Below are positions 1 through 8,683 of a stretch of 64,000 bases of DNA, piece by piece. The translations under genes and the position numbers were made by a program. Numbering within the stretch: the stretch's first letter is position 1; the number at the start of each line of letters is the position of its first letter. The notes below the pieces were generated by a model. That model saw nothing but the letters and a program-made list of their open reading frames with translations. It searched no databases and was not told the origin of the DNA. Source of the DNA: BPGX01 sp035405785 (GTDB lineage Bacteria; Bacteroidota; Bacteroidia; B-17B0; Aurantibacillaceae); NCBI GenBank assembly GCA_035405785.1, contig DAONJS010000008.1, forward strand, positions 1 through 64,000, written 5' to 3'.

Positions 1-56
1 TGAAGAGTGAAAAGTGAAGAGTGAAAAGTGAAGAGTGAAAAGTGAAGAGTGAAAAC
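1..56. repeat. 14-bp tandem repeat, four copies
   Basis: The unit TGAAGAGTGAAAAG occurs four times head to tail; only the last base of the fourth copy differs. Shorter runs of the same text occur at 119-136, 13376-13414 and 32899-32911, and inverted at 6957-6972 and 10826-10840, so this is one member of an intergenic low-complexity family rather than a CRISPR array (no spacers). Confidence 0.9.
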
Positions 57-158
57 GAGAATAACCTCACCCCTAACCCTCTCCTTAAAAGGCGAGGGGA
101 ATTTGTGGTAAAAGTGAGAAATGAATAGTGAAGAGTTTTTAAAAAATGGATAAAAAAT

Positions 159-275
159 GCGTGAGGGATGCGGAGGGCGGCGAAGCCGGCACTGCCCCGA
201 GCGAAGCGAGGGGATTGCCGAAGCGAAAGCGAAGCCCGTAGCAGCCCGACCCGAGCGTTGGCGAGGGGCACGCCC
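159..275. repeat. GC-rich palindromic intergenic element
   Basis: A 117-bp block that is far richer in G and C than anything around it. It is built from small hairpins, for example CCCC-GAGCGAAGCGA-GGGG near 197-214 and GCGAAAGC. No coding frame is convincing. From memory, similar GC-rich blocks occur between genes in other Bacteroidota; here it sits directly upstream of the cupin-like gene and may end or shape a transcript. Confidence 0.6.
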
Positions 276-325
276 AAATAATAATAAAATAAATTATACA
301 TAAAAAATTAAATGTTAGATTGTCT

Positions 326-1186
326 ATGGAACTCATAAAAGAAATTGATGTAATTGAAAGTCCTTCAAAAGAATATTTTCTCAAAAATTATTTTTATCCA
401 CAGAAGCCTTGCATCATCAAAGGTTTAATTAAAAATACTGGTGCAGAAAAATGGGATTTTGAATACATGAAAAAAGAGTTAGGGAATGTAATTGTGAATG
501 TCTTTGATAATCAAATACAAAAAGATGCGGCTTATGTTCAGGGAGATAAAAAGATGAAGTTTTCTGAATTTTTAGATGAAATACAAAAGCCGTATGATGT
601 TTGTCCTTACCGATTATTTTTATTCAATGGTTTTAAGCATTCTGAACAATTAAGAAAAGATTTTCCATGTCCAGATATTTTTAAAGGAATTTTAGATGAT
701 GTGGGGTTTATGTTTTTTGGTGGAAAAAATACTGTTGTAAGAATGCATTTTGATATAGATATGAGTGCAGTTTTGCATACTCATTTTTTTGGAAGGAAAA
801 GGGTATTGCTTGTACCTTATGAATATTCAAAATTTATGTATAAACCTTCGTTGAATACTTACAGTATTGCAGATTTTGGCTTTATTGATAATATTGACTA
901 CAACAAATATCCTGCACTTAAAAAAGTAAAAGGATATGATATTTATTTAGAACATGGAGATTCATTATTTATGCCATGTGGATATTGGCATTATATGATA
1001 TATTTAGAACCTTCATTCTCTGTGGCATATAGGAAATTTCCTTATGGTTTATCAAATATGATAAATGGGGCATTGAATCTTACAACAAGATTATGGACAG
1101 ATAAGTTGTTAACAAAAGCATTAGGCAAAAAATGGTCAAACTGGAAATATCAAAGAACAATAGAAAAAACTAATGCCTTGATATAA
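326..1186 (+). CDS. Cupin-like (JmjC / cupin_8) domain protein
   Basis: A protein of about 286 residues, probably a soluble Fe(II)/2-oxoglutarate oxygenase of the cupin_8 group related to FIH. Visible signs are the facial-triad-like HFD near residue 141-143 (VVRMHFDID) and the distal region GDSLFMPCGYWHY, where the His near 222 could be the third iron ligand. The substrate is unknown; relatives hydroxylate proteins or tRNA bases. The frame opens at a TTG (320), but the ATG at 326 gives the better start (MELIKEIDVIES). It stands alone between repeat-rich gaps. The fold call is moderately sure; enzymatic activity is inferred. Confidence 0.7.
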   Translation: MELIKEIDVIESPSKEYFLKNYFYPQKPCIIKGLIKNTGAEKWDFEYMKKELGNVIVNVFDNQIQKDAAYVQGDKKMKFSEFLDEIQKPYDVCPYRLFLFNGFKHSEQLRKDFPCPDIFKGILDDVGFMFFGGKNTVVRMHFDIDMSAVLHTHFFGRKRVLLVPYEYSKFMYKPSLNTYSIADFGFIDNIDYNKYPALKKVKGYDIYLEHGDSLFMPCGYWHYMIYLEPSFSVAYRKFPYGLSNMINGALNLTTRLWTDKLLTKALGKKWSNWKYQRTIEKTNALI

Positions 1187-1221
1187 AATATTCCCAAACA
1201 AACTGATTTCCGAAGATTTTT

Positions 1222-1410
1222 ATAATAATATTTTTTCTCATACTTTTTTTAGAAAAAAGTAAGCAAAAAATCTGCTTTTAGAAGGCAATCTGCCTTTGGC
1301 AGACCGCCATTGGAACCTGCCCCCATTCCTTCACTTCGCGCGGAATGGGAGACTCCAACGCAAGCTTCCAATGACTTTGCTGATTAAAAGCATTAAATCG
1401 GAATTTTTTT
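1222..1410. repeat. Variable-palindrome element, copy 1
   Basis: It begins with the shared cap AATAATATTTTTTCTCATAC, then a short hairpin CTTTTTTTAGAAAAAAG and AAGCAAAAAATCT, and ends with CGGAATTTTTTT. Between these lie nested inverted repeats: TGCTTTTA (1273-1280) with TAAAAGCA (1385-1392), CATTGGAA (1308-1315) with TTCCAATG (1366-1373), CCCATTCC (1322-1329) with GGAATGGG (1342-1349), and a local hairpin TCTGCC-TTT-GGCAGA (1289-1303). Copy 2 at 2069-2347 has the same ends and a different interior. It fills most of the gap 1187-1480, in which I see no gene. Confidence 0.75.
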
Positions 1411-1480
1411 GGAAATTAAAGTGCCTTTGATATAGATAAAAATTTAAATGAAAATAAATAAACTTTTTAATTTTGTGATA

Positions 1481-1502
1481 AAAAATGATAATAATCATTT
1501 TT
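1481..1502. promoter_or_regulatory. 22-bp perfect palindrome, candidate operator
   Basis: AAAAATGAT-AATA-ATCATTTTT has two perfect 9-bp arms and lies just upstream of the -33-like TTTG (1511) of the small lipoprotein gene. The sequence is reminiscent of metal-regulator sites such as Fur boxes but its arms are spaced differently. The regulator is unknown; in AT-rich DNA a palindrome of this kind can also arise by chance. Confidence 0.35.
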
Positions 1503-1510
1503 ATAAAAAA

Positions 1511-1543
1511 TTTGCATAATTAAATTTAAATTACATACATTTG
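1511..1543 (+). promoter_or_regulatory. Bacteroidota-type promoter of small lipoprotein gene
   Basis: TTTG at 1511-1514 and the -7 box TACATTTG at 1536-1543 are 21 bp apart, which fits the primary sigma factor consensus of Bacteroidota (TTTG / TAnnTTTG). Transcription would begin near 1550, just ahead of the ATG at 1571. Confidence 0.7.
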
Positions 1544-1570
1544 CGGCTCAAAATTAAAAAACACAAAAAC

Positions 1571-1840
1571 ATGAAAAAGACAATGTACTTAGTAGTGGCT
1601 ACCATTGCAGGTATTGCCATCGTATCTTGCGGACCATCAAAAGAAGAAATTGAAGCAAGAGAAAAAGCAAAAGCTGACTCAATTGCAGCTGTTGAAAAAG
1701 CAAAAGCTGACTCAATCGCAGCTGCAGAAGCTGCTGAAAAAGCAAAAGCTGATTCTATTGCAAAAGCAGATTCAGCAAGAAAAGCTGACTCTATTGCAAA
1801 AGCAGAAGAAGCTGCTAAAAAAGGTGGTAAGAAAAAATAA
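1571..1840 (+). CDS. Small Ala/Lys-rich lipoprotein with ADSI repeats
   Basis: An 89-residue lipoprotein. The N-terminus MKKTMYLVVATIAGIAIVSC is a signal peptide with a lipobox cysteine at position 20. The mature part is almost only K, A, E, D, S and I, in repeats of KAKADSIAA and KADSIA, and ends KKGGKKK; it should form a long charged helix or coiled coil. The role is unknown; by shape it could be a structural envelope lipoprotein that spans or contacts the periplasm, as Lpp does, but this is inference. It has its own promoter box, a possible operator and a strong terminator, so it is a single-gene unit that is probably well expressed. The lysine-rich AAAGC repeats recur at DNA level too. 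Confidence 0.8.
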   Translation: MKKTMYLVVATIAGIAIVSCGPSKEEIEAREKAKADSIAAVEKAKADSIAAAEAAEKAKADSIAKADSARKADSIAKAEEAAKKGGKKK

Positions 1841-1861
1841 TTCTTGCCCGCAAGAAAATTC

Positions 1862-1897
1862 AAAAAACCCGTTCGTTACTGAACGGGTTTTTTGTTT
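1862..1897 (+). terminator. Rho-independent terminator
   Basis: AAAAAACCCGTTC (1862-1874), loop GTTACT, GAACGGGTTTTTT (1881-1893): a perfect 13-bp stem running into T residues, 22 bp after the lipoprotein stop codon. The A-rich 5' arm makes it potentially bidirectional. Confidence 0.9.
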
Positions 1898-2068
1898 TAA
1901 ATCGTTATTATTTTTACTTTTCAAATGATATCAAAGCGATATTAGTTGTTTTAGAAGTTTCATTTCTGTTACTATTCAAGCAGAATTCAAAGTGATTTAA
2001 AAAGATACATTTCACGCAAAGAAAGCGAAAGATATACCAAAAAAACTCTTTTTTCCAAAGGTATTAGA

Positions 2069-2347
2069 ATAATAATATTTTTTTCTCTTACTTTTTTTAG
2101 AAAAAAGTAAGCAAAAAATCTCATCCTGCGAGCTAACTCCCCGCTCTGTTTTTTGTAAGAATTTCAGGCAAGGTATGGATAATGCTGTCATCTTTGTTGA
2201 AAGAGTTCCATTTGTTTAACCGCTTTTCTACACTTTTAGAATATCAAAAGTTTATTCAGCATTATCAACGCAAGCGCTCTTGCCAAAATTCTAAACAAAA
2301 AACATTCACACCCTCCCACTGACGCAGGATGTAATAAGCGGAATTTT
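2069..2347. repeat. Variable-palindrome element, copy 2
   Basis: It has the same cap as copy 1 (AATAATATTTTTTTCTC, CTTTTTTTAGAAAAAAG, AAGCAAAAAATCT) and the same end (GCGGAATTTTT), but an unrelated interior that again folds into nested arms. Pairs: CATCCTGCG (2122-2130) with CGCAGGATG (2323-2331), TGTTTTTTGT (2147-2156) with ACAAAAAACA (2295-2304), AGAATTT (2158-2164) with AAATTCT (2286-2292), GGCAAG (2167-2172) with CTTGCC (2279-2284), GATAATGCTG (2178-2187) with CAGCATTATC (2257-2266). The gap 1898-2667 holds this element, the hairpin pair at 2503-2589 and low-complexity text; no gene was seen there. Confidence 0.8.
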
Positions 2348-2502
2348 TGGTTTTTTTATTTTATTAAACAATAGCTTGTTTATCTCTTATTATGTTCCTG
2401 CCCGTAATTTTTTCGTGAATTAAAATAAGTTTGGTATAATAACACCAAAATGCAAAGATTTTTAATAGTTTTTAGTTTTGAGTGTTTAGTTTTTAGTTTA
2501 GT

Positions 2503-2589
2503 CGTCATTGCGAGGACGATAGTCCGAAGCAATCTCAAATGAGAAGTAAAATATACTTTTGAGATTACTTCGCTTCGCTCGTAATGACG
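2503..2589. repeat. Covarying hairpin modules 1 and 2 (inverted pair)
   Basis: Module 1 (2503-2536, plus) reads CGTCATTGCGA, stem GGAC-GATA-GTCC, GAAGCAATCTC. Module 2 (2561-2589, minus) reads CGTCATTACGA, stem GC-GAA-GC, GAAGTAATCTC. Facing each other they also form a larger imperfect palindrome. Both sides are bordered by AGTTTTGAGTTTTTAG-like text. Other copies lie at 9054-9142 and 56864-57071. Confidence 0.85.
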
Positions 2590-2667
2590 GTAAAACTAAC
2601 AACTCAAAACTAATTAAGTTTTATGTTCTTTGCGTAAAATTATATCTACACTGAATAATAACAATTT

Positions 2668-3534
2668 TTACTTCAAAATTTTTAAACTTAAATCTAAACT
2701 ACTGATATGATGTGTGAGAGCTCCTATTGAAATTAAATCTACTCCTGTTTGTGCATATTGCCGAAGAGTATGTTCATTTATACCTCCTGAAATTTCTGTT
2801 TGGACTTTTCCATTAATTAATTGAATGGCTTTATGAGCATCATTTACTGAGAAATTATCTAACATAATTCTATCAGGAAGATATTTTAATGCGATATTAA
2901 CTTCATCTAGGTTTCTTGTTTCTACTTCAATGGGTAATTGTAAATTATTTTTTTTCAAGTAATCTCTGCATGCTAATATGGCTTTATCAATACCACCTGC
3001 GGCATCAATGTGATTATCTTTTATCAAAACCATATCGTATAATCCCCATCTATGATTGTAACCACCACCTATGTGCACTGCCCATTTTTCAAAGAATCTA
3101 AATAATGGCGTAGTTTTTCTTGTATCTGTAACTTTTGCTTTTGTTCCATTGCACAATGATTGAAAATAAGCGGTTTTTGTAGCAATTCCGCTCATTCTTT
3201 GCATTATGTTTAATATCAATCTTTCATAAGAGAGTAAAAGTTGCGTATTGCCTGATAATAAAAAAACTACATCGCCTTTTTTTACTTCTTTGCCATCGTT
3301 GATGAAGATATTTAATTGTGCTTCTGGATAAATAATTTCCAAAATTCTCTTTATGGCTTCTACACCTGCAATTATTCCATCTTGCTTAACTAATAATTGC
3401 ATTGTGCATTCTGCATTTGAAGGAATAGTGCTTAATGAGGTTACATCACCACCTTTTATATCTTCCTCTAATGCTGATTGAGCAAATTTTCTTAAATCAA
3501 AATGATGTTTATTTATTTCAAAAAAATTACTCAT
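2668..3534 (-). CDS. nadC: Nicotinate-nucleotide pyrophosphorylase (carboxylating)
   Basis: Quinolinate phosphoribosyltransferase: turns quinolinate and PRPP into nicotinate mononucleotide, CO2 and PPi in de novo NAD synthesis. The 288-residue protein has the family signature: DTRKTTPLFRFFEKWAVHIG followed by GGYNHR and LIKDNH, then IEVETRNLDE, RIMLDNFS and EISGGI that shape the PRPP/quinolinate site. Length is normal for the family. The open frame extends 18 bp further to a TTG, but the ATG at 3534 (MSNFFEINKHHF) is the sensible start. A box CAAATTTG (3550-3557, minus) is one base off a -7 element. nadA and nadB are not in the window. Confidence 0.95.
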   Translation of the reverse strand: MSNFFEINKHHFDLRKFAQSALEEDIKGGDVTSLSTIPSNAECTMQLLVKQDGIIAGVEAIKRILEIIYPEAQLNIFINDGKEVKKGDVVFLLSGNTQLLLSYERLILNIMQRMSGIATKTAYFQSLCNGTKAKVTDTRKTTPLFRFFEKWAVHIGGGYNHRWGLYDMVLIKDNHIDAAGGIDKAILACRDYLKKNNLQLPIEVETRNLDEVNIALKYLPDRIMLDNFSVNDAHKAIQLINGKVQTEISGGINEHTLRQYAQTGVDLISIGALTHHISSLDLSLKILK

Positions 3535-3627
3535 AAAAATTTTTCCCTGCAAATTTGATGAAAAATATAAAGTTTATGGTAAAAAAATAAAAATAATCTG
3601 TATAAAAAGGATTAAATTTATGCCTTA

Positions 3628-6600
3628 ATGAAATCATCATTTAAAATAATTCTAACTTGCTTCTTATTGTGGATTGCTGTTTTTGTATTGGATAAATGGA
3701 ATGTAAATTCTAAAGATTATGCTTTGAAGGTTGTTAATAATGAGTTTAATAATTTATTTGAAAACATTGATGAATGTGCTAAAAAATATGGTGATGAAAT
3801 TTTAGTGATTGAAAAAACAGATATTGATGTAATCAATTCACTGACTAATTGGGGGATAAATAATATCAAAGAAATTTTTGAAAAAAAATTTATAGTCAAT
3901 AATACAGGATGGTATTGGATTGTAAAAAAGAATCATAAACTTTTTGTTATTAAATTAAAATCAATATATCCTGTAAATAATCAATATCTAAAAGAAAGAT
4001 ACATAAGTTGCTTAAAAATTTCTGATGATTATAAATTGGATTACAATATAAACTCAAAGCAGATATTTATTGATAATGCTTACATACCGCTTTCATTATC
4101 ACAATTTCCTAAATATAAAAGTATAGAATTAAGTAATATCAATGCATTGCTTTATATTGCAGGATGGATTGCATTATTGTATTTGATAATTATTAAAGAA
4201 AGAAAATTATGGATTAAGATTTTGTTTTTCATTGGTTTATTTGTAGTAAGATGGCTATTGTATAAATTTAATTTAATAACATTATTGAATGAATCTGTTT
4301 TATTTGATGTTCAAATTTTTGCTTTTCCAAAGATATATTTTCTACAAAGTTTTGGCGATGTGATGATAACAAGTGTAATGTGTATTATTTTTTCTAATCA
4401 TTTATTCAAGCAATTTTCAAGTAATAAATTTTTAATTTATGTAAATGTTTTGATTTTAATAGCACTGCTAATTATTTGCGTTTATTTATTTACACATCAC
4501 GCAAGTTTTTCATTAAATTTATTAGATGTTTTAGTATATGATTATCAAAATATCTTATTTACAATATTAAGTGTTATTTTATTACTAACACAAATAATGT
4601 TTTTAGGTTTTGCAATTTCAAAGTATATTTTTCAGAAGGATTCATTATATTATTTTGGATTAATTAGTAGTTTGTTTTTATTATTTATATCCTACTTAAT
4701 ATTTTATTTTCAAAAAATTGATATTCAAAAAAAGGTTGATTATGTATTTGAATGGTTTGAAAATGAAGAACAATTAGCAATGTTTGAACAAATTCAACTA
4801 ATCGAAAATAATTTAAGTAAAATTAAAGATTTGAATGATAGTGTATATTTTAATGCAATTGCTCAAATTGAAAATAATTCAATTTTTCTGCAGTTATCAA
4901 AAAGATATTTATTTGAAGACACTTTGAGTTTAGTTGAGTTTTTGAAAAATAAAAAAATGCTTTTCAAAAATGTATTTTTAAATGATAATAAAGTAACAAA
5001 TGCAGATGCAAAATTTTCAATGATAGATAATATTTATTATTTAAATGTTATTGATAAAAAATATCTATTAAGTGTATTTGATTATATTTTTCCATTAACT
5101 AATCAATCTTATTATTCTTTTTTAAACAATAAAATTTTTCAAAGACCAACAGGATTCAAAGATTTTAATGTTGCAAGTTATCAAAATAATATCTTGCATT
5201 ACAAATTAGGAGACATTCAATTTCCTTATCAATATTCAAGTATTATTTCTATAAAAGAAATTTATTCAGATTATGCTTTTTATCAAAGAGAAAATTTACA
5301 ACAAAAAATTATAGTAGCGGTGTATAAGCCAAATATCAATACATTTCTGTCTTTATTTTCTACATACTTCATCATTTTTATCACTTTTATTTTAATTGGA
5401 TTTTATTTTCATTATGCTTTAAAATTCAAACAGATATTACCTTTCAAAAACATTTTATATTCATACAAAATAACAGGATTAGTGTTGTTTATATTAGTTG
5501 TTTCTTTTTACATGTTATTTATTTTTTCATTCAAATACATTGACAAATTATTAAATGTTGAAATTAAAAATATATTATTGAAAGAAATGCAGGATTTCAA
5601 TGAAAACAAACAAAACAATAATGTTTTAATATACAATAAAAATGGACAAATTCATTCATCAAGTGTTAGTAATATATTGATTAGATTTAAATTACTTCCA
5701 AATCAATTATCAAAAAGTATTTTAAGTGAATTAAAGAATAATGATTTTGTATTTTCAAAAAGACAAATTGGAAAATATGCTTACACAAGTTTGTTTGCTA
5801 ATATTCAATTTAATAATGAAAAAGTAATTGTAGAATTTCCTTTTTATGATGAAATAAATTTTTACAGAAAAAATTTGAGTAATTTATTATCACCATTATT
5901 TAATATCTATGCTTTACTATTCTTTATTTCAATAATACTTGGCGTATTGCTTTCAAATTATATTGTATTACCTATTCAAAGAATTTCACTATATCTAAAA
6001 CAAAGCAAAATACCAGATGAGTTAAATACTATTAACTATTTTGCAAATGATGAGTTAGGCGAGTTAGTGAATAGTTACAATCATCTAATATTAAGTTTAA
6101 AAGAAACCTTACAACAATTAAAAAAAGAACAACAAGAAAAAGCATGGAAATTGATGGCTCAACAAATTGCACACGATATAAAAAATTCATTAACACCATT
6201 ACAATTAAACATTGAATACCTTCAAATGCAATCTGAATTAACAGACAAACAGAAAAAAATTCTGGATGCTATTTTATTTCAAACAAAACTGCTTTCAAAA
6301 ACAGCAGATGATTTTTCACAATTTGCACAAGATATTGAACCAAATTTTAATAAAGTCAATTTAATTACTCTCATTCATACTTTATTGGATAATTATTCAA
6401 ATTACATTAATGTTCAGATAAACTTTAACTACAATCAATCCGTTGATTTTTTAGTAATGACAGATGAACATTTACTTTCAAGAGTAATTGTCAATTTATT
6501 AAATAACGCTATTGAATCCATTCAACATTCAGGAAAAATTGATATTACATTATCATTAAAAGAGAATAAAATTATTTTATCAATTCAGGATAATGGAGAA

Positions 6601-6774
6601 GGCATTCCTGTTGAAATTCAAGACAAAATTTTTGAACCAAAATTTTCTACCAAATCTTCTGGTAAAGGTTTAGGTTTATCAATAGTAAAAAATATTTGTG
6701 AAAAGTTGGGTATAACAATATCCTTTGAATCTGCGGAAGGGAAAGGAACAATTTTTTATTTAGTTTTCAATTAG
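3628..6774 (+). CDS. Large membrane sensor histidine kinase (NtrY-like layout)
   Basis: A 1048-residue inner-membrane kinase. After a first membrane segment (about 5-22) and an extracytoplasmic stretch (about 25-170), there is a block of six or so hydrophobic helices (about 175-360), a second extracytoplasmic stretch, helices near 574-600 and 614-636, a further sensor region, and a last helix near 754-783. A HAMP-like linker follows, then HisKA with AHDIKNSLTPLQ (phospho-acceptor His849), the N box VNLLNNAIESI near 955, DNGEGIP near 988 and SGKGLGLSI near 1012. The catalytic half is complete. The sensor half has no domain I recognise, and no response regulator is adjacent. Unusually AT-rich even for this genome. 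Confidence 0.9.
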   Translation: MKSSFKIILTCFLLWIAVFVLDKWNVNSKDYALKVVNNEFNNLFENIDECAKKYGDEILVIEKTDIDVINSLTNWGINNIKEIFEKKFIVNNTGWYWIVKKNHKLFVIKLKSIYPVNNQYLKERYISCLKISDDYKLDYNINSKQIFIDNAYIPLSLSQFPKYKSIELSNINALLYIAGWIALLYLIIIKERKLWIKILFFIGLFVVRWLLYKFNLITLLNESVLFDVQIFAFPKIYFLQSFGDVMITSVMCIIFSNHLFKQFSSNKFLIYVNVLILIALLIICVYLFTHHASFSLNLLDVLVYDYQNILFTILSVILLLTQIMFLGFAISKYIFQKDSLYYFGLISSLFLLFISYLIFYFQKIDIQKKVDYVFEWFENEEQLAMFEQIQLIENNLSKIKDLNDSVYFNAIAQIENNSIFLQLSKRYLFEDTLSLVEFLKNKKMLFKNVFLNDNKVTNADAKFSMIDNIYYLNVIDKKYLLSVFDYIFPLTNQSYYSFLNNKIFQRPTGFKDFNVASYQNNILHYKLGDIQFPYQYSSIISIKEIYSDYAFYQRENLQQKIIVAVYKPNINTFLSLFSTYFIIFITFILIGFYFHYALKFKQILPFKNILYSYKITGLVLFILVVSFYMLFIFSFKYIDKLLNVEIKNILLKEMQDFNENKQNNNVLIYNKNGQIHSSSVSNILIRFKLLPNQLSKSILSELKNNDFVFSKRQIGKYAYTSLFANIQFNNEKVIVEFPFYDEINFYRKNLSNLLSPLFNIYALLFFISIILGVLLSNYIVLPIQRISLYLKQSKIPDELNTINYFANDELGELVNSYNHLILSLKETLQQLKKEQQEKAWKLMAQQIAHDIKNSLTPLQLNIEYLQMQSELTDKQKKILDAILFQTKLLSKTADDFSQFAQDIEPNFNKVNLITLIHTLLDNYSNYINVQINFNYNQSVDFLVMTDEHLLSRVIVNLLNNAIESIQHSGKIDITLSLKENKIILSIQDNGEGIPVEIQDKIFEPKFSTKSSGKGLGLSIVKNICEKLGITISFESAEGKGTIFYLVFN

Positions 6775-6966
6775 AATGTTCAATGTTCAATGTGCCGGGG
6801 CTTGCGGTCGGCGTGCTGATAAACTGCGAGGCAGTTTCGTCAGCATTCAATATTCAATGTTCAATAAAATGTAACGGCTAATAGCAATATGCCACATCCT
6901 GTAAGGGCTTATGGCTATACGCCCCTACTAAACATTAAAAACTAAAAACTCAAAACTATTCACTTT
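6775..6966. repeat. Intergenic repeat mosaic
   Basis: Contains repeated AATGTTCAATGTTCAAT text, a GC-rich hairpin pair (GCCG...CGGC and GCTGA...TCAGC with inner ACTGC/GCAGT, 6794-6846) related to the one at 57085-57128, and a hairpin GTAAGGGC...GCCCCTAC near 6901-6928. No gene seen. It lies between the converging kinase and TPR genes. Confidence 0.6.
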
Positions 6967-8574
6967 TCACTTCTTTTGACCTTGTTTAAAAAATGCCTGT
7001 GCTTTAGGATTATTATGGTCTAAATCTTTTATGATTGTATAATACTCTGTTGCTTTTTCTTTATTTTTTTGAGCCATATAATAATATCCTAAATACTCAC
7101 ATGCCTCTATTATATTTGATTTTTTAGAAGGAGTATTTCTTTCTTCTGGTTTTACTAATTGAAAATATCTATCATAGTATGGAAATGCCAACCATTTTTC
7201 ATTTTTAGGGTCTAAATTTGCTTTTGTTCTGCCCTTCCACACATAAGTAACATCAAAGTTTGGTAATTTAGCAATAACATTTCCAAATGCAGTATCTGCT
7301 TTATCAAATTGTTTTGCATAGTAATATGCTCTACCCGCTTCAAACCAATCTTGTGCAGTCATTGCAGATGGATTAACTTTATCAAAATAAGACGCGGCTT
7401 GTTCATATTTTTTATTTTTCAATGCAGTTTTTCCAATTTCTTTATATAAATCATTAGCAATAGATGAATCCATCTTAATTGCTTTTTCTACTTCAATCAT
7501 TCCTAATGAATCATTATTATTTTTAATCATCAATAAACCTTTGTATTTAAAATCAGATGGTAAGTATTTGAAATTATTACCAGCATTTTCAAAAAAGTTT
7601 TGAATATATCTAAATCCCTTACTATAAGCATCTTTATCTTTTTTATCACCTAATTCATAGTATGAATATGCTAAAATTCTATAAACATAAGGATTTTTCC
7701 ATCCCTGATTTAATAATGTTTCCATTTCTTTGATTGCATCTTCGTAAGATTTTTTTTCAAACAAAAATGATGCATATCTGTATCTTGCTTCGGGCGTGTT
7801 ATTTAATTGCAGATATTTCTCATACATTTCAATGGCTTTGTTATCTTGATTGGCTTTATGATACAATTCTGCCAACTCACGATAAGCAGGTGCATAATTA
7901 GGTTCAATTTCTATGGCTTTTTTGTAATTTTCTAATGCTAAATTATAATTTCTTGCTCTTTCGTATAACTTACCAATTCTCAATGTTCCTGTTGCAGATT
8001 TAGGATTTAGTTTAATGGCTTCATTGTATTCTTTAATAGCAGGGCTTCCATCGGTAGGATTTTTTTCTAATAATGCATCGCCTAACAAAATATGATTCTC
8101 TGGATTTTTAGGTTCTAATTTTATGGCTTTTTGTATTAAACCAATGGCTTCATCAAAACTTTTTTGAGGAGCATAAATATATACCTTCGCAATTTCTCTA
8201 AACACTTGTGCATTCTTATTTTGAGAAATACTTGTGGCTTTGAAAAACTGGGCTTTTGCATCATCAATTTTTCCCTGATACCAAAGAATTTTCCCATAAC
8301 CCACATAATTCAATGGATAAGTAGGATTTTTTTCAATACCTTTTTTGTAAAAATATTCTGCACTATCTGATTTATCTTTTTGAAAATAATTTTCACCAAG
8401 ATAAAAATAAATTTCTCCTTTATCAGGAGAAGATTTTTGAAGTGCTAATAATTCAGAAATAGCGGCATCCAATTGTTCATTATTAGATTTTTGAATAGCA
8501 CTTTCTAATGTTTGAGCAATAGAAGTTATGGATTGAAATAAAATTATTAATCCAACAAGTGAAAACTTTTTCAT
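6967..8574 (-). CDS. Secreted tetratricopeptide (TPR) repeat protein
   Basis: About 535 residues. The start at 8574 gives a signal peptide (MKKFSLVGLIILFQSITSIA, cut after AQ); the longer frame to 8619 adds 15 implausible residues. The rest is TPR units, easily seen as Y..LG..Y...G....A...Y.KA...P, such as NPLNYVGYGKILWYQGKIDD, at about 10 copies. TPR solenoids bind other proteins, so this is probably a periplasmic or outer-membrane scaffold. Similar TPR proteins in Bacteroidota help assemble envelope machines, but nothing here tells which partner it has. It is followed upstream by the PUR-alpha-like gene on the same strand, 109 bp away. Confidence 0.85.
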   Translation of the reverse strand: MKKFSLVGLIILFQSITSIAQTLESAIQKSNNEQLDAAISELLALQKSSPDKGEIYFYLGENYFQKDKSDSAEYFYKKGIEKNPTYPLNYVGYGKILWYQGKIDDAKAQFFKATSISQNKNAQVFREIAKVYIYAPQKSFDEAIGLIQKAIKLEPKNPENHILLGDALLEKNPTDGSPAIKEYNEAIKLNPKSATGTLRIGKLYERARNYNLALENYKKAIEIEPNYAPAYRELAELYHKANQDNKAIEMYEKYLQLNNTPEARYRYASFLFEKKSYEDAIKEMETLLNQGWKNPYVYRILAYSYYELGDKKDKDAYSKGFRYIQNFFENAGNNFKYLPSDFKYKGLLMIKNNNDSLGMIEVEKAIKMDSSIANDLYKEIGKTALKNKKYEQAASYFDKVNPSAMTAQDWFEAGRAYYYAKQFDKADTAFGNVIAKLPNFDVTYVWKGRTKANLDPKNEKWLAFPYYDRYFQLVKPEERNTPSKKSNIIEACEYLGYYYMAQKNKEKATEYYTIIKDLDHNNPKAQAFFKQGQKK

Positions 8575-8683
8575 AAGATAAATTTTAATTTTTAATACTA
8601 AATACCAAAATTGTTCCAAATGTAAATGGAACCTACAAATTTATGTTAAATCAACTTATCAAAGAGATAAGTTAATTTCTAAA

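Noticed and set aside
1..56. CRISPR-like direct repeats
   Set aside because: The 14-bp units are contiguous, without spacers, and no cas gene is present.
1481..1502. Canonical Fur box
   Set aside because: The half-site spacing differs from the Fur consensus, so it is kept only as an unassigned palindrome.
1531..1928. Two further open frames over the small lipoprotein gene
   Set aside because: They are shadows of its A/G-rich repeats in other frames; only the frame from 1571 has a signal peptide and lipobox.
2122..2331. Insertion sequence
   Set aside because: No transposase frame, terminal inverted repeats of IS type or target duplication could be seen; it is an intergenic palindromic element.
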